The notes under the pieces were generated by a model. That model had not been told where the DNA came from and did no database searches. It saw nothing but the letters and a program-made list of their open reading frames with translations. 56,045 bases of DNA, from contig NZ_JAEKEG010000090.1 in assembly GCF_016651255.1 (NCBI RefSeq), positions 1 through 56,045 of the forward strand, written 5' to 3'. Positions within the stretch are counted from its first letter, which is position 1, and each line of letters begins with the position of its first letter. Source of the stretch: Pseudomonas sp. TH10 (GTDB lineage Bacteria > Pseudomonadota > Gammaproteobacteria > Pseudomonadales > Pseudomonadaceae). A program made the translations under genes and the position numbers. Below are positions 27,788-36,433 of this stretch, piece after piece.

Positions 27788-28573
27788 GGATTGACCCCTT
27801 GCTCTTTCAACCAGCAAGCCAACGCTTTGGCCTGCTGTCCGACGTCCCCACTCAATAGCCGACACTGACCGAGACGAGGGATGACTGGCGCGGCTTGCAG
27901 CTGTGACAAGGTCAACCCGGCACGCACCGAGGCCGACGCCGCGACATGGGGGAAAGGTCATGCGCTTGGCTTGCATGACGTTTTTCATGAGCGGGTATCG
28001 CAGCTTGTTGCGCCGATCATTGGTCACGCTCGCCAACAAGGGCTGATCGACCTCAAGCCACTCTTCACAGGTGCCGCGCTCGCGCATCAGCCACAGTTGC
28101 TCACCTTGCCACTGGCCCGACTGGGCCATTGAAAACTGTGATCTGCCGAGCTTGCGCGCCAGCAATACCGCAATGCTGCCTTCATCCAGATCGCCAAGCT
28201 CACGCCCCACCAGCACCAGTTCGTGCCCGCCGTAATCACGCTTGATCAGCCCGGCGATCTGCGCGGCCGTCTGACGGGCATCCCACAGTTGCAGGGGTTT
28301 GAGTTCCAGGCAGTGCAATGAGTCGGGACGAAACGCCGCGACACTGCGCATCAGGTTTTCAGTGTTGGCGCCCTCCAACAGCAACACATCGATCTGTGTC
28401 GTGGCGCTGGCGTCACGCAATTTCAGCGCGACTTCCAGCGCGGCCTCGTCGAACGGGCTGAGCACGCGCCGGGGCGATCCTTGCTCATCGATCGTCGCCT
28501 GGCTGTTCAAACTGATGGGGTGCAGCGGGAAGCGGATATCCGTTACGCCCGCCAGCAGCACAAGAATCTTCAT
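27784..28573 (-). CDS. etfB: Electron transfer flavoprotein beta subunit, with one frameshift
   Basis: ATG 28573 overlaps the corrected stop of the flavoprotein (28570-28572). The protein reads MKILVLLAGVTDIRFPLHPISL and carries the beta-subunit core LSPFDEAALEVALKL and LRYPLMKNVMQAKRMTFP. As given, a fifth G in the run 27948-27952 shifts the frame and would fuse it to etfA into one 581-residue frame. Removing that base gives a normal end just before the etfA ATG and 262 residues, normal for EtfB. It is divergent from housekeeping ETF, consistent with a pathway-specific partner. Confidence 0.88.
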
Positions 28574-29955
28574 GGTCGGCCCTCGCTCGCAGTGCGTGCC
28601 CGGGCGCCGGCCAGGCGTCGAACACGGCGGCCTTGCCCAACGCCGAACCGGTCATGTAAGCGGCACCATGAAAGCCACCGATCATCTCGCCCGCCGCCAG
28701 CAAGCCCTCGATGGGCTCGGCGAACACATCAAGCACACGCAACTGCGTGTCCACGATTACCCCGCAATAGGTGCCGAACACCGCAGCCGTCGATGGGTAG
28801 GCATAAAAAGGAGGACGCTCGAGGGTGCGCAACTGGCCGTGATGGTGCACCAGATGCTGACGGCCGAAGGCCGGTGGCAGCCCCTGGCGCACGGCATCGT
28901 TGTAAGCGGCAACTTCAGCCAGCAATACGTCTTCAGGTACTTCGATCAGGCGCGCCAGCTGTTCAAGGGTCTGTGCCTCGACGAACAGTCCCTCCTCCAG
29001 GCGCCTGGTGAAATCGAGGATGCGGACCTGGTTGTCACCACTGTCCATGACGTCCTGGTCGAGGATCTGGTAACCCACGCCGAATGTCTGCTGCATGACC
29101 GCATCGCCGAGCAACTTGTAGGACTGCGACTCGTCGACAAAACGCCGACCGTCCTGGTTAACCGCGATCGCGCCTTTGTAAACGGCCAGGCAGGCGTGGT
29201 GGTTGTGCTCGTCCATCGGGTGTTTGCCGAACGTACCCTTGATGTAGGGCAGGTCGCGCACGTCCGCGCCCAGGGCCCAGGCCATGCGCAGACCGTCGCC
29301 TTCATTGCCTTCGCCACCGATAAATACCGCATTGTCGTACTGGGGGACAAAACGGTGAATCAACTCACGGTCCTGCACAAAACCACCACTGGCCAACAGC
29401 ACAGCGCTGCGGGCCATGACGTGCTGCTGCTCACCGTTACGCTCAATACTGGCCCCGACCACCCGGCCACCCTCGTTGCGCAGCAGAGCGACGGGCACGG
29501 CTGTGCAGCCAGACCTCGACCTTGTTCGTGGCGAGCGCGGCCAGTTGTAGTTGGCGGACCATGTCGGCGGGATCGACGTTGTGGACCCGTGGCACCGACT
29601 GCCCTGAGGCGGCCTCGATGACATCGGCGAACACCACCCCGTTGTCCTTGAGCCACTGATAAGTCTGCAGTTGGTGGTCTGTGTAGAGCTTGACCAGGGA
29701 CTCGTCACATTCACCTTTGCCCACATCCACCAGGTCATCGAACAGCAGTTGCGAGGAGTCTTCAATGCCGTGGAAGCGCTGCAGATCGGTGCCGGCGAAG
29801 GCCAGGCAACCGCCGCTCATGGCCGACGAACCGCCGGTTTGTGCGGTCTTTTCCAGCACTACGACCTGCAACCCCGCCTGGGCCGCACTCAGCGCTGCGC
29901 AAAAACCCGCCAGCCCGCCCCCTATTACCAGCAGGTCGCATTCGTAATGATTCAT
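28570..29955 (-). CDS. FAD-dependent dehydrogenase, fumarate reductase/KstD superfamily (third copy), two frameshifts
   Basis: The N-terminal frame from ATG 29955 reads CDLLVIGGGLAGFCAALSAAQAGLQVVVLEKTAQTGGSSAMSGG. An extra base in the GGG at 29493-29495 moves the reading to a second frame (ALLRNEGGRVVGASIERNG onward). A missing base near 28619 then displaces the C-terminus, which repaired reads AAVFGRLAGARARTASEGRP and stops as ATGA over the etfB start. The full protein is about 461 residues. FAD contacts are the N-terminal Gly motif and EPIEGLLAAGEMIGGFHGAAYMTGSALGKAAVFG. Its immediate genetic coupling to EtfBA makes it the best candidate electron donor for that ETF. Confidence 0.85.
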
Positions 29956-30776
29956 ACCGGGCCTCCAGCGTGCAAAAGTGTGGACAAGCCATAGAACCCG
30001 AAGACTTCCCGAACACGATCAGGCGCCGGTTGAGCCGAGAAATAGCCACGATTGCAGGTGCTCGTACCATTGGCGCGACGCAAGTCGACCATGGCTTCCG
30101 CCTGCTTGACCCAGGCGCCGAGCGAATCGAGTACCGGCACCCCATCGACAGCGTTGATGCCATGGGTGGCCAGCAATACATTGAGGGTGCCTCCCCGGGA
30201 ATGATCACCTCGGCACCCTGGGCGATCAGGCCACGAGCGGCGCTCCGAAAGCGCTCGATCAGATCACTGGGGTCGCTAAAGGCCGCCAGCACATCGGCAA
30301 AGTGAAAGCCCACATGCCGCACCCCGGTCAACCGCCCGGCAAGACCATGGTGCGCGGCATTTTCAGTAATCTGTTCCACCAATTCGTTGATGAACACCAG
30401 CACTCCGAAGGTGCGACCAAGCATGCACGCGGTCAGCATCGCGGACTCGCCATAGCCCACCACTGGGATGTCCAGCAGGCTGCGCGTTTCCTTGAGCGCC
30501 GGTTCCGGCAGCGTACTGATGGCGTAGGCATCGAACCCCTGATCCTGGGCGTTGATGCCCGCCGCCATGAACTGCAGGCCATGCAAGTACTGCAATGCTG
30601 AATACTTGATGTCATCGCCGGGATAGTTGTTGCGGTACGTGCCTGGGAGCATCCCGTGCATATGGATTTGCGTGCCTGGGCGGGCAACCTTGCGAAAAAT
30701 GTGCGCGCAACGCTTCGTCGTAAGCACCGAGGTCGCTTAGAACAGTGAAACTTTGATGCCAGATACGGATGCTCAT
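29952..30776 (-). CDS. Asp/Glu/hydantoin racemase-superfamily protein without the catalytic Cys pair, two frameshifts
   Basis: ATG 30776 (MSIRIWHQSFTVLSDLGAYDEALRAHF) follows GAGGA. An extra base in 30695-30699 and a missing base in 30185-30187 interrupt the frame; repaired it has 274 residues and ends as ATGA over the flavoprotein start. The fold is recognisable from ALQYLHGLQFMAAGINAQDQGFDAYAI and DIPVVGYGESAMLTACMLGRTFGVLVF. In racemases and maleate isomerase the two catalytic Cys lie in ACF-x-DP and GC-x-x-M. Here those sites read STLPEP and PGEAPL, so neither Cys is present. It is therefore unlikely to racemise by the two-base thiol mechanism. It leads the flavoprotein-ETF operon. Confidence 0.78.
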
Positions 30777-30906
30777 AGGTGTCCTCATTCAAGAGCCAGG
30801 TCCTGGGTGTGCCAACCTTGCGGCCAACTCACTGAAACACCCTGGCGAATAGTTGATGAGGAATTATTAGCGGACCGCCACAAGACTGAGTAGGCGCTGA
30901 GGTTGA

Positions 30907-30947
30907 ACGGGCCTTTCAAAAAAACTGCAAGATCGAAAAAGGCCCGT
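30907..30947 (-). terminator. Long-loop inverted repeat downstream of the serine hydrolase
   Basis: ACGGGCCTTT (30907-30916) and AAAGGCCCGT (30938-30947) are perfectly complementary, with a 21-base loop rich in A/T. It lies 54 bases beyond the serine hydrolase stop and could end that transcript; the remaining 30777-30906 holds no recognisable gene. Confidence 0.4.
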
Positions 30948-31000
30948 CTACGAACACACCCATCGTCAGGATGCTCATCGAATACCTGGACACGCGCAAT

Positions 31001-32245
31001 TTACTTTAACGCGGCTACCACGGCATCGAAGAATACCATCGGGTCGATCGGCTCTTTATCAACCGGCTTGGGCTGGGCACCGAAGGTGACAATTACCACG
31101 TTATTGGCGGGGTTGATGTAGATGTTCTGGCCTTGGATACCGACCGCGGAATAGGCGCCGTCTTTCACCGACGGCTCGGTCCATGCCGTCCACCACATGT
31201 AGCCGTAGTCCAGGGATTTGCCGCCTTTGAGGGTGGTCGGCAGCGTCGCCTCCTTGACCCAACCCTCGGGTAAAATCGACGCTCCATCGATCTTGCCGCC
31301 GTTCATGAAAAACAGCCCGAAGCGTCCATAATCGCGCAGCGTGGCGCTGATACCGCTGCCACCGATTTCCACGCCGTCAGGTGAATCGAGCCACCACCTG
31401 GCATCACTCTCCATACCGAACGGCTGCCAGATCTTCTTCGACAGATAATCGGCCAGCGGCATCTTCACAGCGCCACGAACGATTTCTCCGAGTACCTGCG
31501 TTTCGCCAGTGCTGTAATTGTTGGTCGTGCCGGGCTCAGCGGCTCGCGGCAAACTTGCCATCAACGCCATGGCCGAACCCGGTTTTTGCGATATTTGCGC
31601 TTTGAGTAGCGCGCGACGGTCAGACGTTGGATCGGTGTAGGTCTCGTTCCACTTCACTCCCGACGACATCATCAGCACGTTGCGCACGGTCACGCCTTCG
31701 TAGGCGCTGCCCTTTAGTTCTGGAACGTAATCCACCACCTGCGCATCGAGGTCCTTGATAAGGCCGTCTTTGATCGCTGCAGCCGCCAGCGTGGAGGTAA
31801 TGGATTTAGCCATCGACATCGACATCCAGCGGGTTTTCTCGGTGTTGCCACGCTGATAGGTCTCGAACACGACCTTGCCGTCCTTGAGCACCAGCATCGC
31901 CGTAATGCTGTCCAGTGCGACGAAGTCATACAGGTCGTACTTTTTGTCCCCTACCGTGAAGCGAACGTTGGGCAACTGTTTGTCCGATTTCACCAGCGCA
32001 TACGGGTGATCGCCGGCCTTGATCATGTGGGTCGGGAACAGCCGGTCGATGTTGCGGTAGGTACTGACCGCAAGATCGGGGAGCATGGCGCCGTCATAGA
32101 TCTGCTCGACGGTGCCAATCGGCTCCTGGGAGTGGGGATAGTCGTCAGCCCATGCGCCCGAGGTGATACCCGCAGCGAGCAGACCCAGCGAGAGAAGGAG
32201 CGACCGACCAGGCGCAGCCGGACGAAAAATAACGGATGAGTGCAT
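31001..32245 (-). CDS. Secreted serine hydrolase, class C beta-lactamase/6-aminohexanoate-dimer hydrolase-like
   Basis: ATG 32245 has AAAGGAGAGG upstream. The 414-residue product starts with a signal peptide ending near SGAWA (residue 33). The penicillin-binding-type motifs are SMAK (Ser144, Lys147) and Tyr-Ser-Thr (244-246) in NNYSTGE, with GIQGQNIYINP near the C-terminus. The closest family by layout is the NylB/esterase branch, which hydrolyses amides or esters rather than conferring beta-lactam resistance. It stands alone between hairpins. The substrate is unknown. Confidence 0.85.
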   Translation of the reverse strand: MHSSVIFRPAAPGRSLLLSLGLLAAGITSGAWADDYPHSQEPIGTVEQIYDGAMLPDLAVSTYRNIDRLFPTHMIKAGDHPYALVKSDKQLPNVRFTVGDKKYDLYDFVALDSITAMLVLKDGKVVFETYQRGNTEKTRWMSMSMAKSITSTLAAAAIKDGLIKDLDAQVVDYVPELKGSAYEGVTVRNVLMMSSGVKWNETYTDPTSDRRALLKAQISQKPGSAMALMASLPRAAEPGTTNNYSTGETQVLGEIVRGAVKMPLADYLSKKIWQPFGMESDARWWLDSPDGVEIGGSGISATLRDYGRFGLFFMNGGKIDGASILPEGWVKEATLPTTLKGGKSLDYGYMWWTAWTEPSVKDGAYSAVGIQGQNIYINPANNVVIVTFGAQPKPVDKEPIDPMVFFDAVVAALK

Positions 32246-32401
32246 AACCTCTCCTTTTTTGTTTTTGCCGTTCACGAACATTGGGACACGTGCGCGCTTG
32301 AACCATAGCCTACTCGTTGGGATTGCGCCGCATGGGCAGCGCTGATGGAATGGCGGATATGTTTCACGTTTATTTCTTTGCGCTCAATCGGCCACCCGCG
32401 C

Positions 32402-32910
32402 TTAAACCACAGATGCCTGGTATAGCGCTCGATACGCCGCCGCCAGTTGCTCCAGATTGAAAGCCAGATTACGTCCACTGGGGTTCGGCAGAATCCACAC
32501 GGCCGCGCCAGCAAACGTCTCTGCCTGAAGCCCCCATTGCAGCTGTTTTCGCCCGGACAATCCGGCGTATGCAGCTTTACCAAGAAACGCCACGTAGCGA
32601 GGCGCGCAGCGGGCGATCTTCTGCTTGAACCCGACAGCTACACCGCTGAATTCATCAGCCGACAACTGATCCGCCCGCGCCGTCGGCCGTTCGACGACGG
32701 CGGTCAATCCGCAGCCGTATTGCAGAAGCGAGTGGTCGTCTACCGCGCACACTACATGCGGGGTGAACCCGGCCAGATGCAATGTGCGCCAAAAGCGATT
32801 GCCCCGCCCTGCGAAGTGATGCCCCTGGGCGGCGGCCAACAGTCCGGGATTGATCCCGCAAAAATCACTGACAGTCCTTCGGCCAGAATGTCCTCAAGCC
32901 CCTCTCCCAC
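32402..32910 (-). CDS. mug: G/U mismatch-specific DNA glycosylase (Mug), with one frameshift
   Basis: The preferred start is GTG 32910, which follows AGAGG and gives 169 residues, matching the family; ATG 32946 is an alternative that would overlap the TetR gene. The frame is broken by one missing base in 32860-32864. Repaired, it reads ILAEGLSVIFCGINPGLLAAAQ, where GINPG is the Mug catalytic segment with its Asn. Downstream are NRFWRTLHLAGF and WILPNPSG, both hallmarks. The enzyme removes uracil and some damaged pyrimidines opposite guanine. It follows the TetR gene by about ten bases, probably incidentally. Confidence 0.88.
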
Positions 32911-32920
32911 CTGACACCTC

Positions 32921-33544
32921 TCAGCCGCAGATAACGCGAACGGCATTACGAGCCTGCGCGCTCAGTTCCTCGCGGGATTTGCCGGCGCGGGCGCGGATCG
33001 AAATGCTGTGCAGCAACGATGACGCCAGTACCGCCAAGGATTCGGCGTCGACATCGCCTGGCAATTCGCCGGTGGCGACGGCCTTGCGCAACCGCGCTTC
33101 CAGATCAGCATCCAGTTGACTGAGTCGCAGTGACAGCACTTCGCGGATCTGCAGGTCCTCGACCGCTTCAGTGGTCGCCGTGCCAATCGCAAAACAGCCA
33201 CGAGGCTGGCCGTCACCCGAGAAGTAAATCGCCAGTTGCCCCTCATAGAAAGCTATCAGCGCTTGCTCCAGCGTCAGGTCGCTGTTGTTCAGCGCGGCCT
33301 GCATTGTGGCATGGGCAGTTTCCCAATACTGGTCGAGCGCCTTTATATACAGCGCGTGTTTATCGCCGAACGCGGCATAGAGGCTCGGCCGGTTCATTCC
33401 GGCGGCGCTGGCGATGCTGTCCAGCGAAGCCGCCGAATAGCCGGTATTCCAGAACACACCCAGCGCCTGGTTCAGCGCGGTCTGCGGATCGTAGGCGCGG
33501 GGACGGCCGCGGCCTTTTCCTTCCGTCGGTTTATTTTGTGCCAT
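32921..33544 (-). CDS. TetR-family repressor of the divergent efflux operon
   Basis: ATG 33544 gives MAQNKPTEGKGRGRPRAYDPQTALNQALGVFWNTGYSAASLDSIASAAGMNRPSLYAAFGDKHALYIKAL, a standard TetR helix-turn-helix of a 207-residue protein. The C-terminal ligand domain includes GCFAIGTATTEAVED. It is transcribed away from the EmrA/EmrB/NodT operon starting at 33803, with a repeated 12-mer in the intergenic space that is a likely operator. By position it represses that operon and possibly itself. Confidence 0.9.
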   Translation of the reverse strand: MAQNKPTEGKGRGRPRAYDPQTALNQALGVFWNTGYSAASLDSIASAAGMNRPSLYAAFGDKHALYIKALDQYWETAHATMQAALNNSDLTLEQALIAFYEGQLAIYFSGDGQPRGCFAIGTATTEAVEDLQIREVLSLRLSQLDADLEARLRKAVATGELPGDVDAESLAVLASSLLHSISIRARAGKSREELSAQARNAVRVICG

Positions 33545-33549
33545 GTCGT

Positions 33550-33626
33550 ACAAATTCCTTGCAGGAAGAATCGGTCACCCATATTCTTACACCATCGCAC
33601 AAAATTAAGGAATCACAAATTCCTTG
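33550..33626. promoter_or_regulatory. Candidate TetR operators: 12-bp direct repeat with inverted-repeat character
   Basis: ACAAATTCCTTG occurs at 33550-33561 and again at 33615-33626. The second copy is part of AAGGAAT-CACAA-ATTCCTT (33607-33625) and the first of TTCCT-TGC-AGGAA. Both lie between the divergent TetR start (33544) and the efflux operon start (33803). Confidence 0.6.
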
Positions 33627-33802
33627 ATTCGCAGTTTGTTGTAGCGGAGCTCGAACCGGGTCTGGCGACGACGAAAACAGCGGCAATGGAGCCACCCTCC
33701 CCCGCCGCGCAGGGGCTTGATTACTCACGGCAATGATGACGTCGGGCCGCTGGCGATTGCGCACAGGTCGGCCCGATTTCCCGGTTACAGGTGGATTCGA
33801 TT

Positions 33803-34939
33803 ATGACTACGCAATTCGATCTCTCGGCAACAAACGCCCAACAACATCCAGGCCTTGACCTGGCTGACACCTCACCCAAAAAGCCGTTCAAGCAGAGACT
33901 TCGACCGCTGCTCATGGCCGGCGTCCCGGCGCTGTTTGCAGCGCTGGGCTGCAACTATTACCTGGCCAACGAGCCCTTCGTTTCCACTGATAACGCCTAC
34001 GCCCGGGTCGCAAAAGCCTCGATCAATGCGCGGATTTCCGGGCAAGTGGTCGAGATCGCGGTGGAAGATAACCAATCGGTGCATAAGGGCCAGGTGCTGT
34101 TTCTCATCGATCCGGCGCCGTTACAGATCGCCGTCGACCGCGCCGAAGCCCAACTGGGCAACGCCCGGCTGCGCATCGACAGCCTCAAGGCCAGCTATCG
34201 CCAGCAACAGGCCGAACTTCAATCGGCCAGGGCGTCGGAGGATTACGACCAGAAAGAGTTCGTCCGCAAGAAAGCCCTGGTAGCCGCCGACTTCGTCTCA
34301 CGAGCGGTATACGAACGGGCAGAAACCGACCTTAAAGTCACGCGCCAACGCATCGCATCGATTGAACAACAAATCGCCAGCACCGTGGTTGCGCTGAACG
34401 GCAACGCGAACATCGCTGTCGACAGCCACCCGACCGTGCGCGAGGCCAAGGCGCAGCTCGATGAAGCGCGACTGTACCTGTCCTACGCCACCGTGACCGC
34501 GCCGGACGACGGAATCGTTGCCAAGGTCGACGATCTACAAGTCGGCAACTACCTCAACAGCGGCGCGCCGGCGTTCGCATTGATTTCCGACCGTGAGATC
34601 TGGGTCGAAGCCAACTTCCGCGAGACGCAAGTCACGCACATGCGTCCCGGGCAGGCCGCGACCATTTCGATCGATACCTATCCGGATCGTCAGTTCAAGG
34701 CCCACGTCATCAGTATGAGCCCGGGCGCAGGTTCCGACTTTGCTCTGCTGCCACCGGAGAATGCTACTGGTAACTGGGTGAAAGTCGTGCAACGGGTGCC
34801 GGTACGGTTGGAGTTGGATGAGCTCGATCCGAGCCTGCCGCTGTTTTCCGGTACCAGCGCCACGGTCCGGGTCGACACCGGGCACCGCACGCCATGGTGG
34901 CATCCCCTCAAGTCGTTGCTGAGCGCAGGTGACTCCTGA
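33803..34939 (+). CDS. HlyD/EmrA-family membrane fusion protein of an efflux pump
   Basis: ATG 33803 gives MTTQFDLSATNAQQ; an upstream ATG at 33791 is less likely. The 378-residue product has one N-terminal membrane helix (LLMAGVPALFAALGCNYYLA, near residues 33-52), the first lipoyl half VSTDNAYARVAKASINARISGQVVEIAVEDNQSVHKGQVLFLID, an alpha-hairpin, and the second lipoyl/beta-barrel half TVTAPDDGIVAKVDDLQVGNYL. It links the MFS pump to the NodT channel encoded next. TGATG overlap couples it to the MFS gene. Confidence 0.92.
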   Translation: MTTQFDLSATNAQQHPGLDLADTSPKKPFKQRLRPLLMAGVPALFAALGCNYYLANEPFVSTDNAYARVAKASINARISGQVVEIAVEDNQSVHKGQVLFLIDPAPLQIAVDRAEAQLGNARLRIDSLKASYRQQQAELQSARASEDYDQKEFVRKKALVAADFVSRAVYERAETDLKVTRQRIASIEQQIASTVVALNGNANIAVDSHPTVREAKAQLDEARLYLSYATVTAPDDGIVAKVDDLQVGNYLNSGAPAFALISDREIWVEANFRETQVTHMRPGQAATISIDTYPDRQFKAHVISMSPGAGSDFALLPPENATGNWVKVVQRVPVRLELDELDPSLPLFSGTSATVRVDTGHRTPWWHPLKSLLSAGDS

Positions 34940-36414
34940 TGAATACCACCACTTCGGCGGCAGCCGACGCCCGCGCCCTGCGCTTCGTCGCCCTGCTTGC
35001 CACCTACCTCCAGTCGGCCAACCTGCCGCTGCCCAACGCGGCACTGCGCCTGATTCAGGGCAGCCTGTCGATGACCGACGACCAGGCCGGGTGGATCTTC
35101 ACCGCGTACCTTGCCGCCAGCGCCATCACCACGCCGGTCGCACAATGGCTGGCCGGACGCTTTGGTTTGAAGCTTGTCTATCAGACTGCGCTCGCCACGT
35201 TCGCCATGGGCCTGTGGCTCGGTACCCTGGCTGACACGCCGCTGGCGTTCATCGCCGCGCGCATCCTGCAAGGCCTCGCCGCCGGCGTGCTGGCGCCGTT
35301 GTCGATGGCTATTGCCATGGAGACGTTGCCCGCCGCACGCCGCCCGGGCTTCGGCCCGAAATGGACGGCGCTGGTATTGTTCGGGATCGTCAGCGGTCCG
35401 AGCATCGGCGGTGTGATCTGCGAGCACTTCGACTGGCGGCCGATGTTTTACCTCAGCCTGCCCCTGACCGCTTACATCTTCATGGTCGTAACGTTGTTGC
35501 TCGCCGAGAAGAAAGCCGCCCAGCGCCCTGCATTCGATTTCTTCGGCTTTGCCAGCTTCACCCTCGGCATGATCGGCCTGCAAATGCTCCTCGACCGTGG
35601 CGAACGGCTGGATTGGTTCGACTCGCCGGAGATCTGGATCGAAGCGCTGGCCAGCGCGCTCGGGCTGTACCTGTTCGTGGTGCATGTGCTGACGCGCCAG
35701 GTGCATTTCCTCAGAAAGGGTTTGTTCGCCGATCCCAACTTCCTGTGCTCGACCGCAATCTTCTTCGCCCTCGGTTTCGTGTTGCTTTCGACCATGGCGC
35801 TGACCTCACCGATGCTCGATGAAATCCTCGGTTACCCGCCAGACACCACAGGGTTCCTGACCATACCGCGCGGCATTGGACTGGTCGGCGCTTTCCTGCT
35901 GATGGGACGGGCGCCGACGCGGATCGATCCTCGGTTGTTTGTTATCCTCGGCATCGCGCTCGTGGTGTACGCCAACTGGCTGATGCTCGGCTACTCGCCA
36001 CTGATGGACTGGACGCCCGTGGCCGTCAGCGGATTCGTCCAGGGCGCCGGACTCGGCATGTTGATGCCGGCGTTGAGCAAAGTCGCCTTCAGCACCCTTG
36101 ATCCGCAGCTGCGCCCGGAAGCCACCGGTTTCTTCAACCTGATGCGCGTCTACGGCAGCACGCTTGGCGTGGCGGTGGTACAGATCTACTTCTTCAACAA
36201 CACCCAGGCCATGCACTCGGCGCTGGCCAGCCAACTGACGCCCTATCGCCATTCGCTGACGATGTCCCCGCCAGCGCTCGAGGGCTTGAACCATCTGATC
36301 ACCCATCAAGCGGCGTTCATCGCGGTCATGGGCCAATTCAAGATTCTGCTAGTGGCGATGCTGGTGGTCAGTCCACTGGTGCTGTTCCTGCGCAAGCCCG
36401 TTGCGGCCAATTAA
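34939..36414 (+). CDS. MFS drug transporter, DHA2 (EmrB) family
   Basis: A 491-residue, 14-helix inner-membrane antiporter. Seen: TDDQAGWIFTAYLAASAITTPVAQWLAGRFGLK (motif A region) and the motif-C-like stretch GIVSGPSIGGVICEHFDWRPMFYLSLP. Its ATG overlaps the preceding stop. With the HlyD and NodT proteins it forms a tripartite pump that exports hydrophobic compounds across both membranes. Confidence 0.93.
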   Translation: MNTTTSAAADARALRFVALLATYLQSANLPLPNAALRLIQGSLSMTDDQAGWIFTAYLAASAITTPVAQWLAGRFGLKLVYQTALATFAMGLWLGTLADTPLAFIAARILQGLAAGVLAPLSMAIAMETLPAARRPGFGPKWTALVLFGIVSGPSIGGVICEHFDWRPMFYLSLPLTAYIFMVVTLLLAEKKAAQRPAFDFFGFASFTLGMIGLQMLLDRGERLDWFDSPEIWIEALASALGLYLFVVHVLTRQVHFLRKGLFADPNFLCSTAIFFALGFVLLSTMALTSPMLDEILGYPPDTTGFLTIPRGIGLVGAFLLMGRAPTRIDPRLFVILGIALVVYANWLMLGYSPLMDWTPVAVSGFVQGAGLGMLMPALSKVAFSTLDPQLRPEATGFFNLMRVYGSTLGVAVVQIYFFNNTQAMHSALASQLTPYRHSLTMSPPALEGLNHLITHQAAFIAVMGQFKILLVAMLVVSPLVLFLRKPVAAN

Positions 36415-36433
36415 TGCTCGTGGAGTCTGGAAC

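Noticed and set aside
26828..28573. A fused EtfB-EtfA protein of 581 residues
   Set aside because: The fusion comes from one extra G at 27948-27952. Without it etfB ends in ATGA at the etfA start, the usual arrangement.
30799..30814. TGGCAC upstream of the racemase-like gene as a sigma-54 promoter
   Set aside because: The bases five downstream read GGACC, with no GC at the -12 position.
31001..32245. Beta-lactamase resistance gene
   Set aside because: The SMAK/Tyr-Ser-Thr motifs fit the esterase/NylB branch and do not by themselves show beta-lactam hydrolysis.
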